Both the position numbers and the translations under genes were made by a program. A DNA stretch of 64,000 nt, taken from JAEUMW01 sp963734295 (GTDB lineage Bacteria; Pseudomonadota; Gammaproteobacteria; Burkholderiales; JAEUMW01). Location of the stretch: positions 682,001-746,000 of the forward strand of contig CAVTGS010000012.1 in the NCBI GenBank assembly GCA_963734295.1, read 5' to 3'. The notes beneath the pieces are model-generated. The model saw only the letters and a program-made list of their open reading frames with translations. It was not told the origin of the DNA and did not search any database. This document shows positions 44,837 to 53,921 of the stretch, in pieces (the first letter of the stretch is position 1; every line of letters starts with the position of its first letter).

Positions 44837-46778
44837 TCAGACCGGTTCCATCTCCGTGGCAGTCCCCACGGTGACCTCGTCGATCCAGACTTCCGCGCCG
44901 ACCTCGGTGCGCACGTTCGAAGTCGCAGCGGCTTCCAGCGTCAGGATAACGGTTCGGTCGGCGAACTGTGCGAGGTCGATGCCCGCTCGCCTGGTCCATT
45001 CCGTCTCCGCGTAGTCCATTCCGATCGCGGACACCTCGTCGACCGGCACGCCGTCGACGAGGATGCGGAAGCTCGCGCTGGTATAGGGGTTGGCCGCCGC
45101 CCGCAAGCTCATTCGCCGGACATAGCTCAGCTCCGGACGCGGTCCGAACGACATCCTGCGCGACACCGACCGTACCTTCCTGCCGACGCCGTTGGCGTCC
45201 CCCGACACCGCCTGCCCATGCAGCATCGGCCCGCCCCGAAACGCCCGCGGGTCGTTCAGTACGAGCTCCCAGCCCTCGCCCTCCCAGCCCGATCCGGCTA
45301 GACCGCCCGCCGCCGGCGGGCCAGCGCGCGAAGCGTTGAGCACCCCCGCCGCCTCCAGCGCGGTCGCGATGATGCCGGGCACATCGATACCGAACGGCGC
45401 GCCGGACTGCGAACGGGAAGAAGCGCCCTGCCCTGAGCCGCTCTTGAGAAGGCCAGCAGCTTCGAGCGAGGTGGCGATGATCCCGTGGACGTCGATGCCG
45501 AGCGGACCTGCGGTTCCCTTGCCGGCGCCAGATGTTCCGCTACGCCCGCCCTTCAAAAGACCCGCCATCGCGAGCGACTTCGCGATGATTCCCTCCACGT
45601 CCAAGCCGCGATGCCCGGCGCCACCCTCGGCTTCCCCGGCATCGGCACCACCTGATTCGGGGGCTTCATCCGCACTCGTGTCACGCCCGGTTCGAGCATA
45701 CGTCTCGTCCGCCGGCGCCCGGGCTGCCGCCGCGACGTCCCGCCGCACCCCGGTGAGTCCCCAGAAACTGGCGATCCGGAAGGTGGACGAGATGCCGGCG
45801 TCGCTGAAGAAGGGCGCTACCGTCCCGCACTGGTGCGCCTCGTCGCCCGGACTGATGGCTGCACCATGGGCCATCCCGGCGATCGTGTAGGACTCGACCA
45901 GTCCTTCTCCGTGCGCGTCCTGCCAGACGCGACGGCGATGGCCATCCTCCGTCGTCTCGATGGTGTGGTCCAAAGCGAGCCCGTGAACGTTCGTCCACTG
46001 CTTGACGATCTCTTCTGCATTGGTGGGCTTGACCGACTTGTCCGCGTCGCCATGCCAGACGGACACCTTCGGCCACGGCCCCGAGTGAGCCGACGCTGCC
46101 CGCACCAGATCGCCCCACTCCCGCGGGGAGCGGCTCGCGCCCTGGAAGATGGTCTCGAATGCGTCCTGAACCTCGGTCGCGGCGCGGTAAGGAACCCCGG
46201 CCAAGATCGCGCCCCCCGCGAATACCTCCGGATAGGTCGCCAGCATGACCGCGGTCATCGCGCCTCCCGACGACAGCCCCGTGACGTACACGCGGCGCCG
46301 GTCGATGTCGTGGCTGGCGAGCATGCGCTCGATCATCTGCCTGATCGACAGGGCTTCCCCCTGTTCGCGAGCGATGTGCTGTGGGCGGAACCAGTTGAAG
46401 CACCGCAGCGGGTTGTTCTTCCACTTCTGCTGGGGCAGCAGCAGTGCGAAGCCGTAGCGATCGGCGAGCCTGGACCAGCCGGTGCCCTTGTCGTACGACG
46501 CAGCGCTCTGCGTGCAGCCATGAAGCAGCACGACCAGCGGGGCCGACGGCGGCAGATTGCCGGGCACGTATGTGAGCATGCCGAGATCACCCGGGTTGGA
46601 CCCGAAATCCTTGACCTCGACGAGCCGGCTTGCTTCGCCGTCGACCTCGTCCGACCACGCCTTGACGGCACCCAGCGTCGAGAGCAGCCCTTCCCACCGC
46701 TTCTGGAAACGGGGCTGAGCCCGCGAGCTTCGTCATGTTGGCGAGGGCTGCCAGTTTGGGACCTGCGTTTTTGAGCAT
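44837..46778 (-). CDS. PHB depolymerase-family esterase with three C-terminal repeats (frameshifted)
   Basis: From the ATG at 46778 (AGGAG site) it begins MLKNAGPKLAALANMTKLAG. One extra base near 46715 moves the sense to WEGLLSTLGAVKAWSDEVDG and then GMLTYVPGNLPPSAPLVVLL with the oxyanion HGCTQSAASYDKG. The nucleophile is in VTGLSSGGAMTA, the Asp in WHGDADKSV and the His in IAGMAHG. Three repeats follow (LDVEGIIAKSLAMAGLLKGG, IDVHGIIATSLEAAGLLKSG, IDVPGIIATALEAAGVLNAS), then a beta-sandwich resembling a carbohydrate-binding module. There is no signal peptide, so it may act on intracellular polymer or be exported by another route. Confidence 0.8.
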
Positions 46779-47459
46779 GATGTTTCTCCTGCCGTCCGGG
46801 ACGGCGGTAAGCATGCCGACCTCGACGAGCTTGCGGGCCGGCAGGAACACGGTGTGGAAAAGTCCGGGATCGGATGTGCCGCCGCGCTCGGGGTCGAGCC
46901 AGGCCGGAGGCTCAGCAGCCTCCGGGAGCTCATAGCGCTGGGTGACGATCGTGCGTTGACCGTCGCGCCACGTGCCGAACTGAACACCGGCGACGGGACA
47001 GCCGCGGCTTACCCAGATCCCGAAGAGCTCGCGCAGTAGCGTGCCGCGCGTCTCCTCCGCCTGAGCCAGCTCGAGCAGGCGCGCGACCGTCTCACCGAAC
47101 CGCATCGGCGCGGTCACCATAGGCAGGTCCGGCTGCGTAGGCTGCTCCGGGCGCGTCGCCGGCGGACCGAAGACGACCCGGGGTGCCGCGGCATCGGCGG
47201 CTGTTGCGGCAGGTTGCAGTTGGCCGTAACAGCGGATCGCCTCGACTGTATGCGCCTGCTGGGGCGCCGCCATGGATCCGATCAGGAGGCTGGCGGCATA
47301 CTGCGGTGTGGCGAGCGGCGCGCCGCGGCCGCGCGGACCCGGCGTTTCGAGCCCGCCCGTGACCATCAGCGTGACGCGAAAGCGAAGGTCCCGGCGCGAT
47401 TCACCGAGGATGTCGGCGAGGCGCTCGCTGAATTCGTAGCGACGTAGTCCAGACTCCAT
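46587..47459 (-). CDS. Unknown protein upstream of, and open into, the depolymerase gene
   Basis: The reading starts MESGLRRYEFSERLADILGE at 47459 and runs without stop through the phaZ-like start codon. It shares frame with the first 20 codons of that gene before its frameshift. About 227 residues precede the phaZ ATG. They include FRVTLMVTGGLETPGPRGRG and LLRELFGIWVSRGCPVAGVQ and do not match a family I know. Either the two genes are fused into one protein of about 870 residues, or the natural stop has been lost to a sequencing error. The internal ATG with a good ribosome site favours two proteins. Confidence 0.45.
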   Translation of the reverse strand: MESGLRRYEFSERLADILGESRRDLRFRVTLMVTGGLETPGPRGRGAPLATPQYAASLLIGSMAAPQQAHTVEAIRCYGQLQPAATAADAAAPRVVFGPPATRPEQPTQPDLPMVTAPMRFGETVARLLELAQAEETRGTLLRELFGIWVSRGCPVAGVQFGTWRDGQRTIVTQRYELPEAAEPPAWLDPERGGTSDPGLFHTVFLPARKLVEVGMLTAVPDGRRNIMLKNAGPKLAALANMTKLAGSAPFPEAVGRAALDAGCRQGVVGRGRRRSKPARRGQGFRVQPG

Positions 47460-47766
47460 GGCCTCAAGATATCACAACTCCGAGGACCTATCCAATTATT
47501 TATTGAGTACGCGATGGTTTATCTTTTTATATTGTTAGTTACTGTTTATTCTGCTTTTTTAATTTGTACTTTCGTTTACTCAATAATTATGGGCACACGG
47601 CGGTAGGCACGGGTTCGGGATGCAGGGATGTAGCGGCACCTCGCAGCGGGGCGTGCCGCGGGCGTGGAGCAGAGGATCAACGGGCCACGTGGGCCCTGGA
47701 ACGGGCCGCCCTGCTCGCCTCGCGCTTCGAGACCGAGAGCGGCCCGCGACTACGGGATCGTCTTTC
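47460..47766. other. Intergenic region with an AT-rich element
   Basis: No gene is supported in these 307 bases. The stretch 47490-47590 is strongly AT-rich and is framed by the inverted repeat TTATTGAGTA (47500-47509) and TACTCAATAA (47577-47586). It lies upstream of the unknown gene before the depolymerase and may be its promoter, or the second boundary of the PHA module. The rest (47600-47766) is ordinary GC-rich DNA. Confidence 0.55.
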
Positions 47767-49105
47767 TCAGAAATAGCGCCACATGAGGTAGACGTGGCAG
47801 ATCGCGACGTGGATCAGCATCAACGGGAACGCGATCTTCGTATACGTCATGAAGCGGAACGGAATGCCGTTGCGCTCGGCGATGCCCGCCACCGTCAGGT
47901 TGGCGCTCGCCCCGATCAGGGTGCCGTTACCACCCAGACAAGCGCCGAGGGACAGACACCACCACAAAGGCATCAGCGCGTCGGCCCCACCGAACGCGGG
48001 CGCCATCGCCTTGATCAAGGGGATCATCGTCGCCACGAACGGAATGTTGTCGACGATCGCCGACAGGACCGCCGAAGACCACAGGACGCTCATGCCGGTG
48101 ACGGTGAAGTCGCCGCCCGTTGCGGCAAGCAGCTTGTCCGCGAGCAGCTTCAAGCAGACCCGCGTGCTCGACACCGGCAATGACGATGAAGAGGCCAACG
48201 AAGAAAAAGATGGTGATCCACTCGATCTCGTTGTAGACCTTGAGGACGTTCTCCGACTGATGTTCGGCGGACCTGCCGATGTTGTCGAGCATCAACAGCA
48301 GCGCCGCGCCGCCCATGCCGATCGTGCCCGAATCCAGCCCGAGCGACCGCGCCAGCACGAAGGCGACGATTACCAAGGAAAGCACGACCGACGCGAGTTT
48401 GAGCAGCCGCGGATCGGTGATCGCCTTCTTCTCGTCGAAAGCCATGACCCGGCCCGCAGATCCGAGGCCGCCTGTCATGCTTGCGGCCCCAGATCAGGTG
48501 CATCGAGATCACGTGTACGATGAGGACCACGATGATAACCGGCGCCAGGTTGATCACGAAGTCATTGAACGTCAGCCCCACCTGCCCCCCGATCAGGATG
48601 TTCGGCGGATCGCCGATCAAGGTCGCCGTGCCACCGATGTTCGACGCGAGGATCTGCGAGAACAGAAACGGATAGGGATTGACGCTTGAGCGACTCGGTG
48701 ATGATCAGCGTCACTGGAACGACGAGTAGCACCGTCGTGACGTTGTCGAGGATAGGCCGAGACGATGGCGGTCACCACGGCGAGCATCGCCAGGATGCCG
48801 GCGGGGCTTGCCTTGACGAGCTTCGCGGACCAGATGGCGAGGTACTCGAACACCCCGCACTTGCGGGTGATCGAGACGATGATCATCATCCCGACCAGCA
48901 GGCCGATGGTGTTGAAGTCGATGCCGGCGACCGCCTGCTCCTGGGTGAGCAGGCCGAACATGATCATCAGCATCGCGCCCAGCAGCGCGATGATCGAGCG
49001 ATTCAGGCGCTCGCTGATGATCACCCCGTAGGTGATGATCATCACCGTGGTCGCAAGCCACAGCGGATCGAGGCCGAAGATGGCGGAGGCGTGTGCGTCG
49101 TGCAT
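47767..49105 (-). CDS. NhaD/ArsB-type ion transporter (four frame changes)
   Basis: The protein begins MHDAHASAIFGLDPLWLATT and then shows the ion-transporter superfamily pattern in five consecutive frames. The pieces are IITYGVIISERLNRSIIALL to LAVVTAIVSA; LDNVTTVLLVVPVTLIITES; GGTATLIGDPPNILIGGQVG to VHVISMHLIWGRK; ITDPRLLKLASVVLSLVIVA; and LSAIVDNIPFVATMIPLIKA with GGNGTLIGASANLTVAGIAE. Each change equals one extra base, so the gene is probably intact at about 445 residues with 11-12 membrane segments. It likely exchanges sodium or an oxyanion for protons. It overlaps the CBS-domain gene (ATGA). Confidence 0.8.
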
Positions 49106-49590
49106 CACTTGACCCTCCCGATGCGGGCGAGCACATCCCACACGGAGACGACGCCGACCAGTTTTCCCTTCTCCACGACCGGAAGGATGTTGCGCTGTCG
49201 GTGCAGGAAGAGCATGGCGTTCATGAGCGGTGTGTCGGGCTCCAGCACCGGCACGTCGGGATCGATGTGCCGGCTCACCGGGTCGTTCGCCACCGCGTCG
49301 ATCCGCTCCTGGAGCTCGGCGAGCGTATCCTGGATGAATCCCACCTGAAGCAGGTGGCTCAGCGGGTGCGTTTCGTCTTCATGCGAGAGCAAGCGTGGCA
49401 TCGCGAGGGCAATCAGGCGGCTCCGCGGCAACATGCCGACATAGCGCTGATCGGCGTCGACCACCGGGAGCGCGGGCAGCCTGTGCTGGACGATTGCCCG
49501 AAGGCCAGAGAGCAACGTGTCGGTAGGCTTCAAAGCGGCGGGTGGTGCCGACATGATCGACCGGCACGACGCGTCAGGATGTTGATTCAT
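49105..49590 (-). CDS. CBS-domain protein, partner of the ion transporter
   Basis: The 161-residue protein from ATG 49590 (AAGGGGAG site) has two CBS domains. The first runs from SIMSAPPAALKPTDTLLSGL to LPALPVVDADQRYVGMLPRS. The second runs from DPDVPVLEPDTPLMNAMLFL to NILPVVEKGKLVGVVSVWDV. CBS pairs bind adenosine nucleotides and regulate attached or neighbouring transporters. The end overlaps the transporter start by four bases, so the two are translated together and likely act together. Confidence 0.86.
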   Translation of the reverse strand: MNQHPDASCRSIMSAPPAALKPTDTLLSGLRAIVQHRLPALPVVDADQRYVGMLPRSRLIALAMPRLLSHEDETHPLSHLLQVGFIQDTLAELQERIDAVANDPVSRHIDPDVPVLEPDTPLMNAMLFLHRQRNILPVVEKGKLVGVVSVWDVLARIGRVK

Positions 49591-49984
49591 GAATCTCCCC
49601 TTGTTAGACAAAGAACCTGTGGCGAACCCCACCTCCTCCGGCGTTTCGCTTATGTGTCGTCGTGCGTGGCTTTTTTTGGACGAGGGCAGGCTCGTCGGGT
49701 CACGCGGCCCGATCGCACGCAGCGCCCGGAGCGCGCAAACCCGGAGCGCGCAAACCTATCACGCGTGCCCCGGTGCCACCAAGTGATTCGTAGCGATGGC
49801 CCCGCCCCCTGCGATCGCGGGAAGCGCTCTGCCCGGTGATCCAGCCATGGTATTCGCGACGGGCCGCAAAAGGAGTAAGCTAGCGGGACAAGATTTGACC
49901 CAAATCAAACCGCCGTTTCCCATTTCATTTACCCTTTAGTGGCTTAGTTATCCTTAATCTCACGCACCCCGCAGGAGGCGAGCG
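49591..49984. other. Promoter region of pckG, divergent from the CBS gene
   Basis: No gene is supported. The right part holds an FNR-like box at 49895-49908, then AT-rich bases around 49917-49955, and a GCAGGAGGCGAGCG ribosome site just before the pckG ATG. A direct repeat CGGAGCGCGCAAAC occurs at about 49728 and 49742. Confidence 0.6.
49895..49908. promoter_or_regulatory. FNR/ANR-like box upstream of pckG
   Basis: TTGAC-CCAA-ATCAA matches the FNR consensus TTGAT-N4-ATCAA with one mismatch. It lies 77 bases upstream of the pckG start codon, so the regulator could respond to oxygen limitation. Binding is inferred from sequence only. Confidence 0.5.
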
Positions 49985-51844
49985 ATGAGCACCAATCCTA
50001 TCGATATCCCCAACGTCCCCACCAACAACCGGAAGCTTGCGACGTGGGTCAGCGACATGGCCGCGTTGTGCAAGCCCGATCAGGTCGTCTGGTGCGATGG
50101 CACGCAGGCCGAGTACGACCGCCTTTGCGAACTGCTGGTCAAGGCGGGCATATTCATCCGCCTCAACCCCGAGAAGCGGCCAAACTGCTTCCTCGCCCGC
50201 TCTCACCCGTCCGACGTTGCGCGGGTCGAGGAGCGCACGTTCATCTGCGCTGCCACCAAGGAAGATGTCGGCCCGACCAACAACTGGGCGCACCCCGACG
50301 AGATGCGCGCGACTATGCACTCGGTGTTCGACGGCTGCATGCGCGGCCGCACGATGTACGTCATCCCGTTCAGCATGGGTCCCCTGGGCTCGCCCATCGC
50401 CAAGATCGGCGTGCAGATCACCGACAGTCCCTACGTCGTCGTCAACATGCGCATCATGACGCGCATGGGCGCCAAGGTGCTCGACGTGCTGGGGGCAGAA
50501 GGCTTCTTCATTCCCTGCATGCATTCGGTCGGAGCGCCGCTGGCACCGGGCCAGAAGGACGTGCCGTGGCCTTGCGAGCCGGACATCGGCAAGAAGTACA
50601 TCGTGCACTTCCCCGACACGTACGAGATCTGGTCCTACGGCTCGGGCTACGGCGGCAATGCGCTGCTGGGCAAGAAGTGCTTGGCGCTGCGCATCGCCTC
50701 GGTGATGGCGCGCAAGGAAGGGTGGCTCGCCGAGCACATGCTGATTTCCGGCCTGCAGAGCCCGCAGGGCGAGAAGACCTACATCGCAGCCGCCTTCCCG
50801 AGCGCCTGCGGCAAGACCAATCTCGCCATGCTGGTGCCACCCAAGGGATTCGAGGGATGGAAGGTCACCACCGTCGGAGACGACATCGCGTGGATCAAGA
50901 AGGCGCCCGACGGTCTCCTGCGTGCGATCAACCCCGAGGCTGGATTCTTCGGCGTGGCGCCCGGCACCAACATGTCGTCCAATGCCAACGCCATGCTTAC
51001 CATGCAGACGAACTCCATCTTCACGAACGTGGCCCTGACCGACGACGGCGACGTGTGGTGGGAGGGCATGGACGGCCCGCCGCCGGCGCACGCGATCGAC
51101 TGGCAGGGCAAGGACTGGACGCCCGACTCCGGTCGCGTCGCAGCGCATCCGAATTCCCGCTTTACCGCCCCCGCCGGTCAATGTCCGTCGATCGATCCGG
51201 AGTGGGAGAATCCCGCCGGCGTGCCGATCAGCGCCTTCATCTTCGGCGGTCGCATGAGCAAGGACATGCCGCTGGTGTTCCAGGCGTTTAACTGGGCGCA
51301 CGGCGTGTATCTCGCCGCCACCATGGGCTCCGAAGCGACGGCGGCAGCGATCGGGCAGGCGGCGATGCGCCGCGATCCGATGGCGATGCTGCCCTTCTGC
51401 GGCTACAACATGGCGGACTACTTCACGCACTGGCTCAACGTGGGACGCAAGGTCTCGAACCCGCCGCGCATCTTCCGCGTCAACTGGTTCCGCAAGGATG
51501 CAAACGGCAAGTTCATGTGGCCCGGCTTCGGCCAGAATATGCGGGTGCTCAAGTGGATCGTCGACCGCGTCCACGGACGTGGCTTCGCCGTCGAAAGCCC
51601 GATCGGCTGGATGCCGCGCTTCGAGGACCTCGAGTGGAAGGGTCTCGACTACCCGGCCGCGACCTTCTACGATCTCATGGCGGTAAGCCGCGACGCCGGT
51701 ACGGCAGAGGCGCATTCCCACGAGGAGCTCTTCGACCGCTTCCTCGATCGCCTGCCGAAGGAGTTCACCTTCGAGCGTGAACTGCTGCGTTCGCGTCTGT
51801 GGCGCTCACCCGACCGCTGGGAGCTTGCCCACGAAGAGATCTGA
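49985..51844 (+). CDS. pckG: Phosphoenolpyruvate carboxykinase (GTP)
   Basis: The 619-residue enzyme interconverts oxaloacetate plus GTP with phosphoenolpyruvate, GDP and CO2, the entry to gluconeogenesis. Motifs are FSMGPLGSPIAKIGVQITDS, the GTP-type P-loop with catalytic cysteine FPSACGKTNLAMLVPP, the metal-binding VGDDIAWIK, and FGVAPGTNMSSNANAM. The length and the ACGKTN motif distinguish it from the ATP type. It is transcribed alone and followed by a terminator. Confidence 0.97.
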   Translation: MSTNPIDIPNVPTNNRKLATWVSDMAALCKPDQVVWCDGTQAEYDRLCELLVKAGIFIRLNPEKRPNCFLARSHPSDVARVEERTFICAATKEDVGPTNNWAHPDEMRATMHSVFDGCMRGRTMYVIPFSMGPLGSPIAKIGVQITDSPYVVVNMRIMTRMGAKVLDVLGAEGFFIPCMHSVGAPLAPGQKDVPWPCEPDIGKKYIVHFPDTYEIWSYGSGYGGNALLGKKCLALRIASVMARKEGWLAEHMLISGLQSPQGEKTYIAAAFPSACGKTNLAMLVPPKGFEGWKVTTVGDDIAWIKKAPDGLLRAINPEAGFFGVAPGTNMSSNANAMLTMQTNSIFTNVALTDDGDVWWEGMDGPPPAHAIDWQGKDWTPDSGRVAAHPNSRFTAPAGQCPSIDPEWENPAGVPISAFIFGGRMSKDMPLVFQAFNWAHGVYLAATMGSEATAAAIGQAAMRRDPMAMLPFCGYNMADYFTHWLNVGRKVSNPPRIFRVNWFRKDANGKFMWPGFGQNMRVLKWIVDRVHGRGFAVESPIGWMPRFEDLEWKGLDYPAATFYDLMAVSRDAGTAEAHSHEELFDRFLDRLPKEFTFERELLRSRLWRSPDRWELAHEEI

Positions 51845-51886
51845 AAGCTGATTTGATCTGATTCGATCACCGTCAGGCACTGAACG

Positions 51887-51917
51887 AACCCCTCGGCACG
51901 TCCGGGGGGTTTTTCTT
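51887..51917 (+). terminator. Rho-independent terminator of pckG
   Basis: AACCCC and GGGGTT form a GC-rich stem with a 13-base loop, and the T-run TTTTTCTTT follows. It lies 42 bases after the pckG stop and also separates it from the convergent lipoprotein gene. Confidence 0.85.
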
Positions 51918-51958
51918 TGCGGTTCCCGCTGCCCTCCTTTCGCCTCGGCCCTCCTCCG

Positions 51959-52522
51959 TCAGTTTCCGCGAAGGCTCGCGATGAAGCGCGGATCCGCCAG
52001 CAGGAGATCCGCGACCTGCCGAAACGCCCCCTCGTACGCCTGCGTGATGCCCGCGCGCGCGAAGTTCGGCTGGCTCGCCTGGCCAGTGCCCGCGACAGAC
52101 ACGATCGGCTGCACGGAAGTGTTGGTGCCGGGAAACGCCGTGACGGTGGCATTTGCGTAGTACTCGGACATCACCGGATTGACCGAGCTGCTGCCGGTCA
52201 ACTGCAGCGTGACCGCTGGCTCGCTCATGCCCGGCGGCGTCCCGACCTCGGCGAACACCAGCCGGAACACGCGCAGCGCGGCCTGCTGCATGAGCTCGGC
52301 GTCGGCGTATTGCCAGGTTTCGCCGCGGAACTCCACCGTCTGCATGTCGGGCATGGCGGCATTCACCTGCACCGCGACGCGTGTTGCGATCGGTAGCGTC
52401 ACGCCCGCCGGTGCGCGTATCGGGGCCGGGGCCGACGGTGAGGTGCCGCAGCCGGACGCGAGAACCCCGGTCACGGCCGCAAGAACGAGCTCTACAAGAG
52501 TCATGTGCCGTGGCCGCTTCAT
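51959..52522 (-). CDS. Lipoprotein of unknown function
   Basis: The 187-residue protein begins MKRPRHMTLVELVLAAVTGV and has a lipobox LASGC that makes Cys25 or so the lipid-anchored residue. The mature part is beta-rich, with TVEFRGETWQYADAELMQQA and RVFRLVFAEVG. Two weak phrases (SEYYANATVTAFPGTNTSVQ) resemble exported adhesin-like domains, but no family is recognised. The start at 52522 is set by the signal peptide. It converges with pckG. Confidence 0.68.
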   Translation of the reverse strand: MKRPRHMTLVELVLAAVTGVLASGCGTSPSAPAPIRAPAGVTLPIATRVAVQVNAAMPDMQTVEFRGETWQYADAELMQQAALRVFRLVFAEVGTPPGMSEPAVTLQLTGSSSVNPVMSEYYANATVTAFPGTNTSVQPIVSVAGTGQASQPNFARAGITQAYEGAFRQVADLLLADPRFIASLRGN

Positions 52523-52909
52523 GAGATAACCTCCCCTTACGACTGCAAATGACCGGACGCCGGAGAAAAATGTCTCGCACGCGGCCGAGTGCCGCCGCAT
52601 GCAGGGCTGCGCCGTGGAAGCACTGGAATGGCTCCCCCGCCGCGTCGGCTGCGACTCGAACGCGAAGATCCCTCCCGTCAGCCACTGCGCCGCACAGCAG
52701 GCGCACCCATGCCACGCGAGAACGTTTCGGACCCTCTCCCGAAAGCCGCAGCGGGCCGACCCCGCGGCGCGGCGGCGTGATCTTACCTCATCGGCACGCC
52801 CGCCCTCGCTAAAATGCTTCGCATCGCGGCGCGCTGCGCCTAGGTAATGACGGTTGGTCACGCTAAGATGAGGGGTGAGCGGCATGCCGCACCTAGGGGG
52901 GATGAGATC
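52523..52909. other. Divergent intergenic region, no gene seen
   Basis: These 387 bases separate the lipoprotein gene from the DUF6781-like gene, which run away from each other. No protein with family resemblance was found in either strand. Promoters for both genes are expected here, but none is clear enough to place. A GGGGGGATGAG site precedes the rightward start. Confidence 0.6.
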
Positions 52910-53596
52910 ATGGCCGAACAGCTTCCGCAGCCGCCGTCCGAAGAACGCATCCGGGACGCCGCGAGCGAGACCATCGCACAGGGGGTGGATATTCGCGAGC
53001 GGGTGCACGACCTGACCTTGGCTGCGCTCAAGGACCGCCGCTTCGACCGGCGGGGTATCCAGGACGTGATACGCGCAGTGACGCAGGGCGTGGCGATCGG
53101 TGCCGACCGCGACCGCGTGGACATCCGCCAAACCATGTCCGAAGCGCTCGCGGGCCTGGACAAGGCGCTGCGGACTTCGGCGGAAGCCGGGCAGGTGGCG
53201 CTGCGAGAGCTCGCCTCGACCGGCCGCGACTTCTCCGACAACGATCTCAAGCAGGCGCTCGCGAATCTGCGCAAGCTCGAAGAGGATTTCTTCTCGACCG
53301 TCGGCCAGGTTGCCGACGCTGCCAGCGAGCGAGCGCGTCCGGAGTTGCGCGAAGCGCTCGCCGCAGCGCGCCGCTCGGGCACCGAGACCGGCCGACAGGT
53401 CGCGAGCGTGATGAGCGAATTCGCCCACCGTTTCTCGGTGGCCTCCCTCGACGCAACGGTCGCCGGGCTGGAGATGGCGAGCACGTTCGGGGCACGCTTT
53501 GCCGAGCTTGCGAGCGGTGTGCTCTCCGGGCTCGCCGACGTGCTGCGCGAGCAGAAGACCGATAGCGACACGCCGCCGAAGGCGGGGAACCTCTGA
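52910..53596 (+). CDS. DUF6781-like helical protein
   Basis: The 228-residue soluble protein is nearly all helix, with long amphipathic stretches such as DIRERVHDLTLAALKDRRFD, LAGLDKALRTSAEAGQVALR and DLKQALANLRKLEEDFFSTV. I believe it belongs to the DUF6781 type, but the assignment is from general pattern, not a strong motif. No signal or membrane segment is seen. Its stop codon (53594-53596) lies inside the left terminal repeat of the following element, so the natural C-terminus may have been altered by that insertion. Confidence 0.6.
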   Translation: MAEQLPQPPSEERIRDAASETIAQGVDIRERVHDLTLAALKDRRFDRRGIQDVIRAVTQGVAIGADRDRVDIRQTMSEALAGLDKALRTSAEAGQVALRELASTGRDFSDNDLKQALANLRKLEEDFFSTVGQVADAASERARPELREALAAARRSGTETGRQVASVMSEFAHRFSVASLDATVAGLEMASTFGARFAELASGVLSGLADVLREQKTDSDTPPKAGNL

Positions 53597-53919
53597 ATAA
53601 GCCGCCAATGGAGCGCGTTTGCCGCGAAATGCGGATGATGGCTAAACGGGCGACGAAGGTCGCAGCCAGACCGCGCAGCGCGGAGCATGGGCCCCCTCGG
53701 GGATGCGACCGCGGAGCGGGATGCAGGCGCCCGGCCCGCGGTCTGCCCCGGCGCCCTCCTCTGCCCGTTCCCCCTGCGGGGGGGCTGCGGGCTAAGGTTC
53801 TGGGCGCCACTACGATGCCGAGGAGCCCAACGCCGCCAGCGCCGCATTTCGCGCAAACCGGAAGGGACGGGGCTCCACGCTCCGGCGCGCGCCTATCGTC
53901 GACTTATTCAGAGGTTCCC
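53585..53919. mobile_element. 335-bp MITE-like element with 17-bp terminal inverted repeats
   Basis: GGGAACCTCTGAATAAG at 53585-53601 is perfectly inverted as CTTATTCAGAGGTTCCC at 53903-53919. A second, imperfect inner pair (CGCGAAATGCGG near 53617 and CCGCATTTCGCG near 53841) extends the symmetry. There is no transposase inside. The left repeat contains the stop codon of the upstream gene and the right repeat contains AGAGG, seven bases before the ubiB start, so both neighbours now depend on it. No target duplication was clear. Confidence 0.7.
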
Positions 53920-53921
53920 TA

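Noticed and set aside
49728..49755. Short direct repeat CGGAGCGCGCAAAC as a regulatory site
   Set aside because: A tandem 14-base duplication in a spacer, with no symmetry or link to a promoter; probably replication slippage.
49925..51721. 598-codon open frame antisense to pckG
   Set aside because: It mirrors the codon phase of pckG, is rich in Arg and His and has no domain; pckG is beyond doubt.
52847..53596. Longer start of the DUF6781-like gene at 52847
   Set aside because: The extra 21 codons are not protein-like, and the ATG at 52910 has a GGGGGGATGAG site just upstream.
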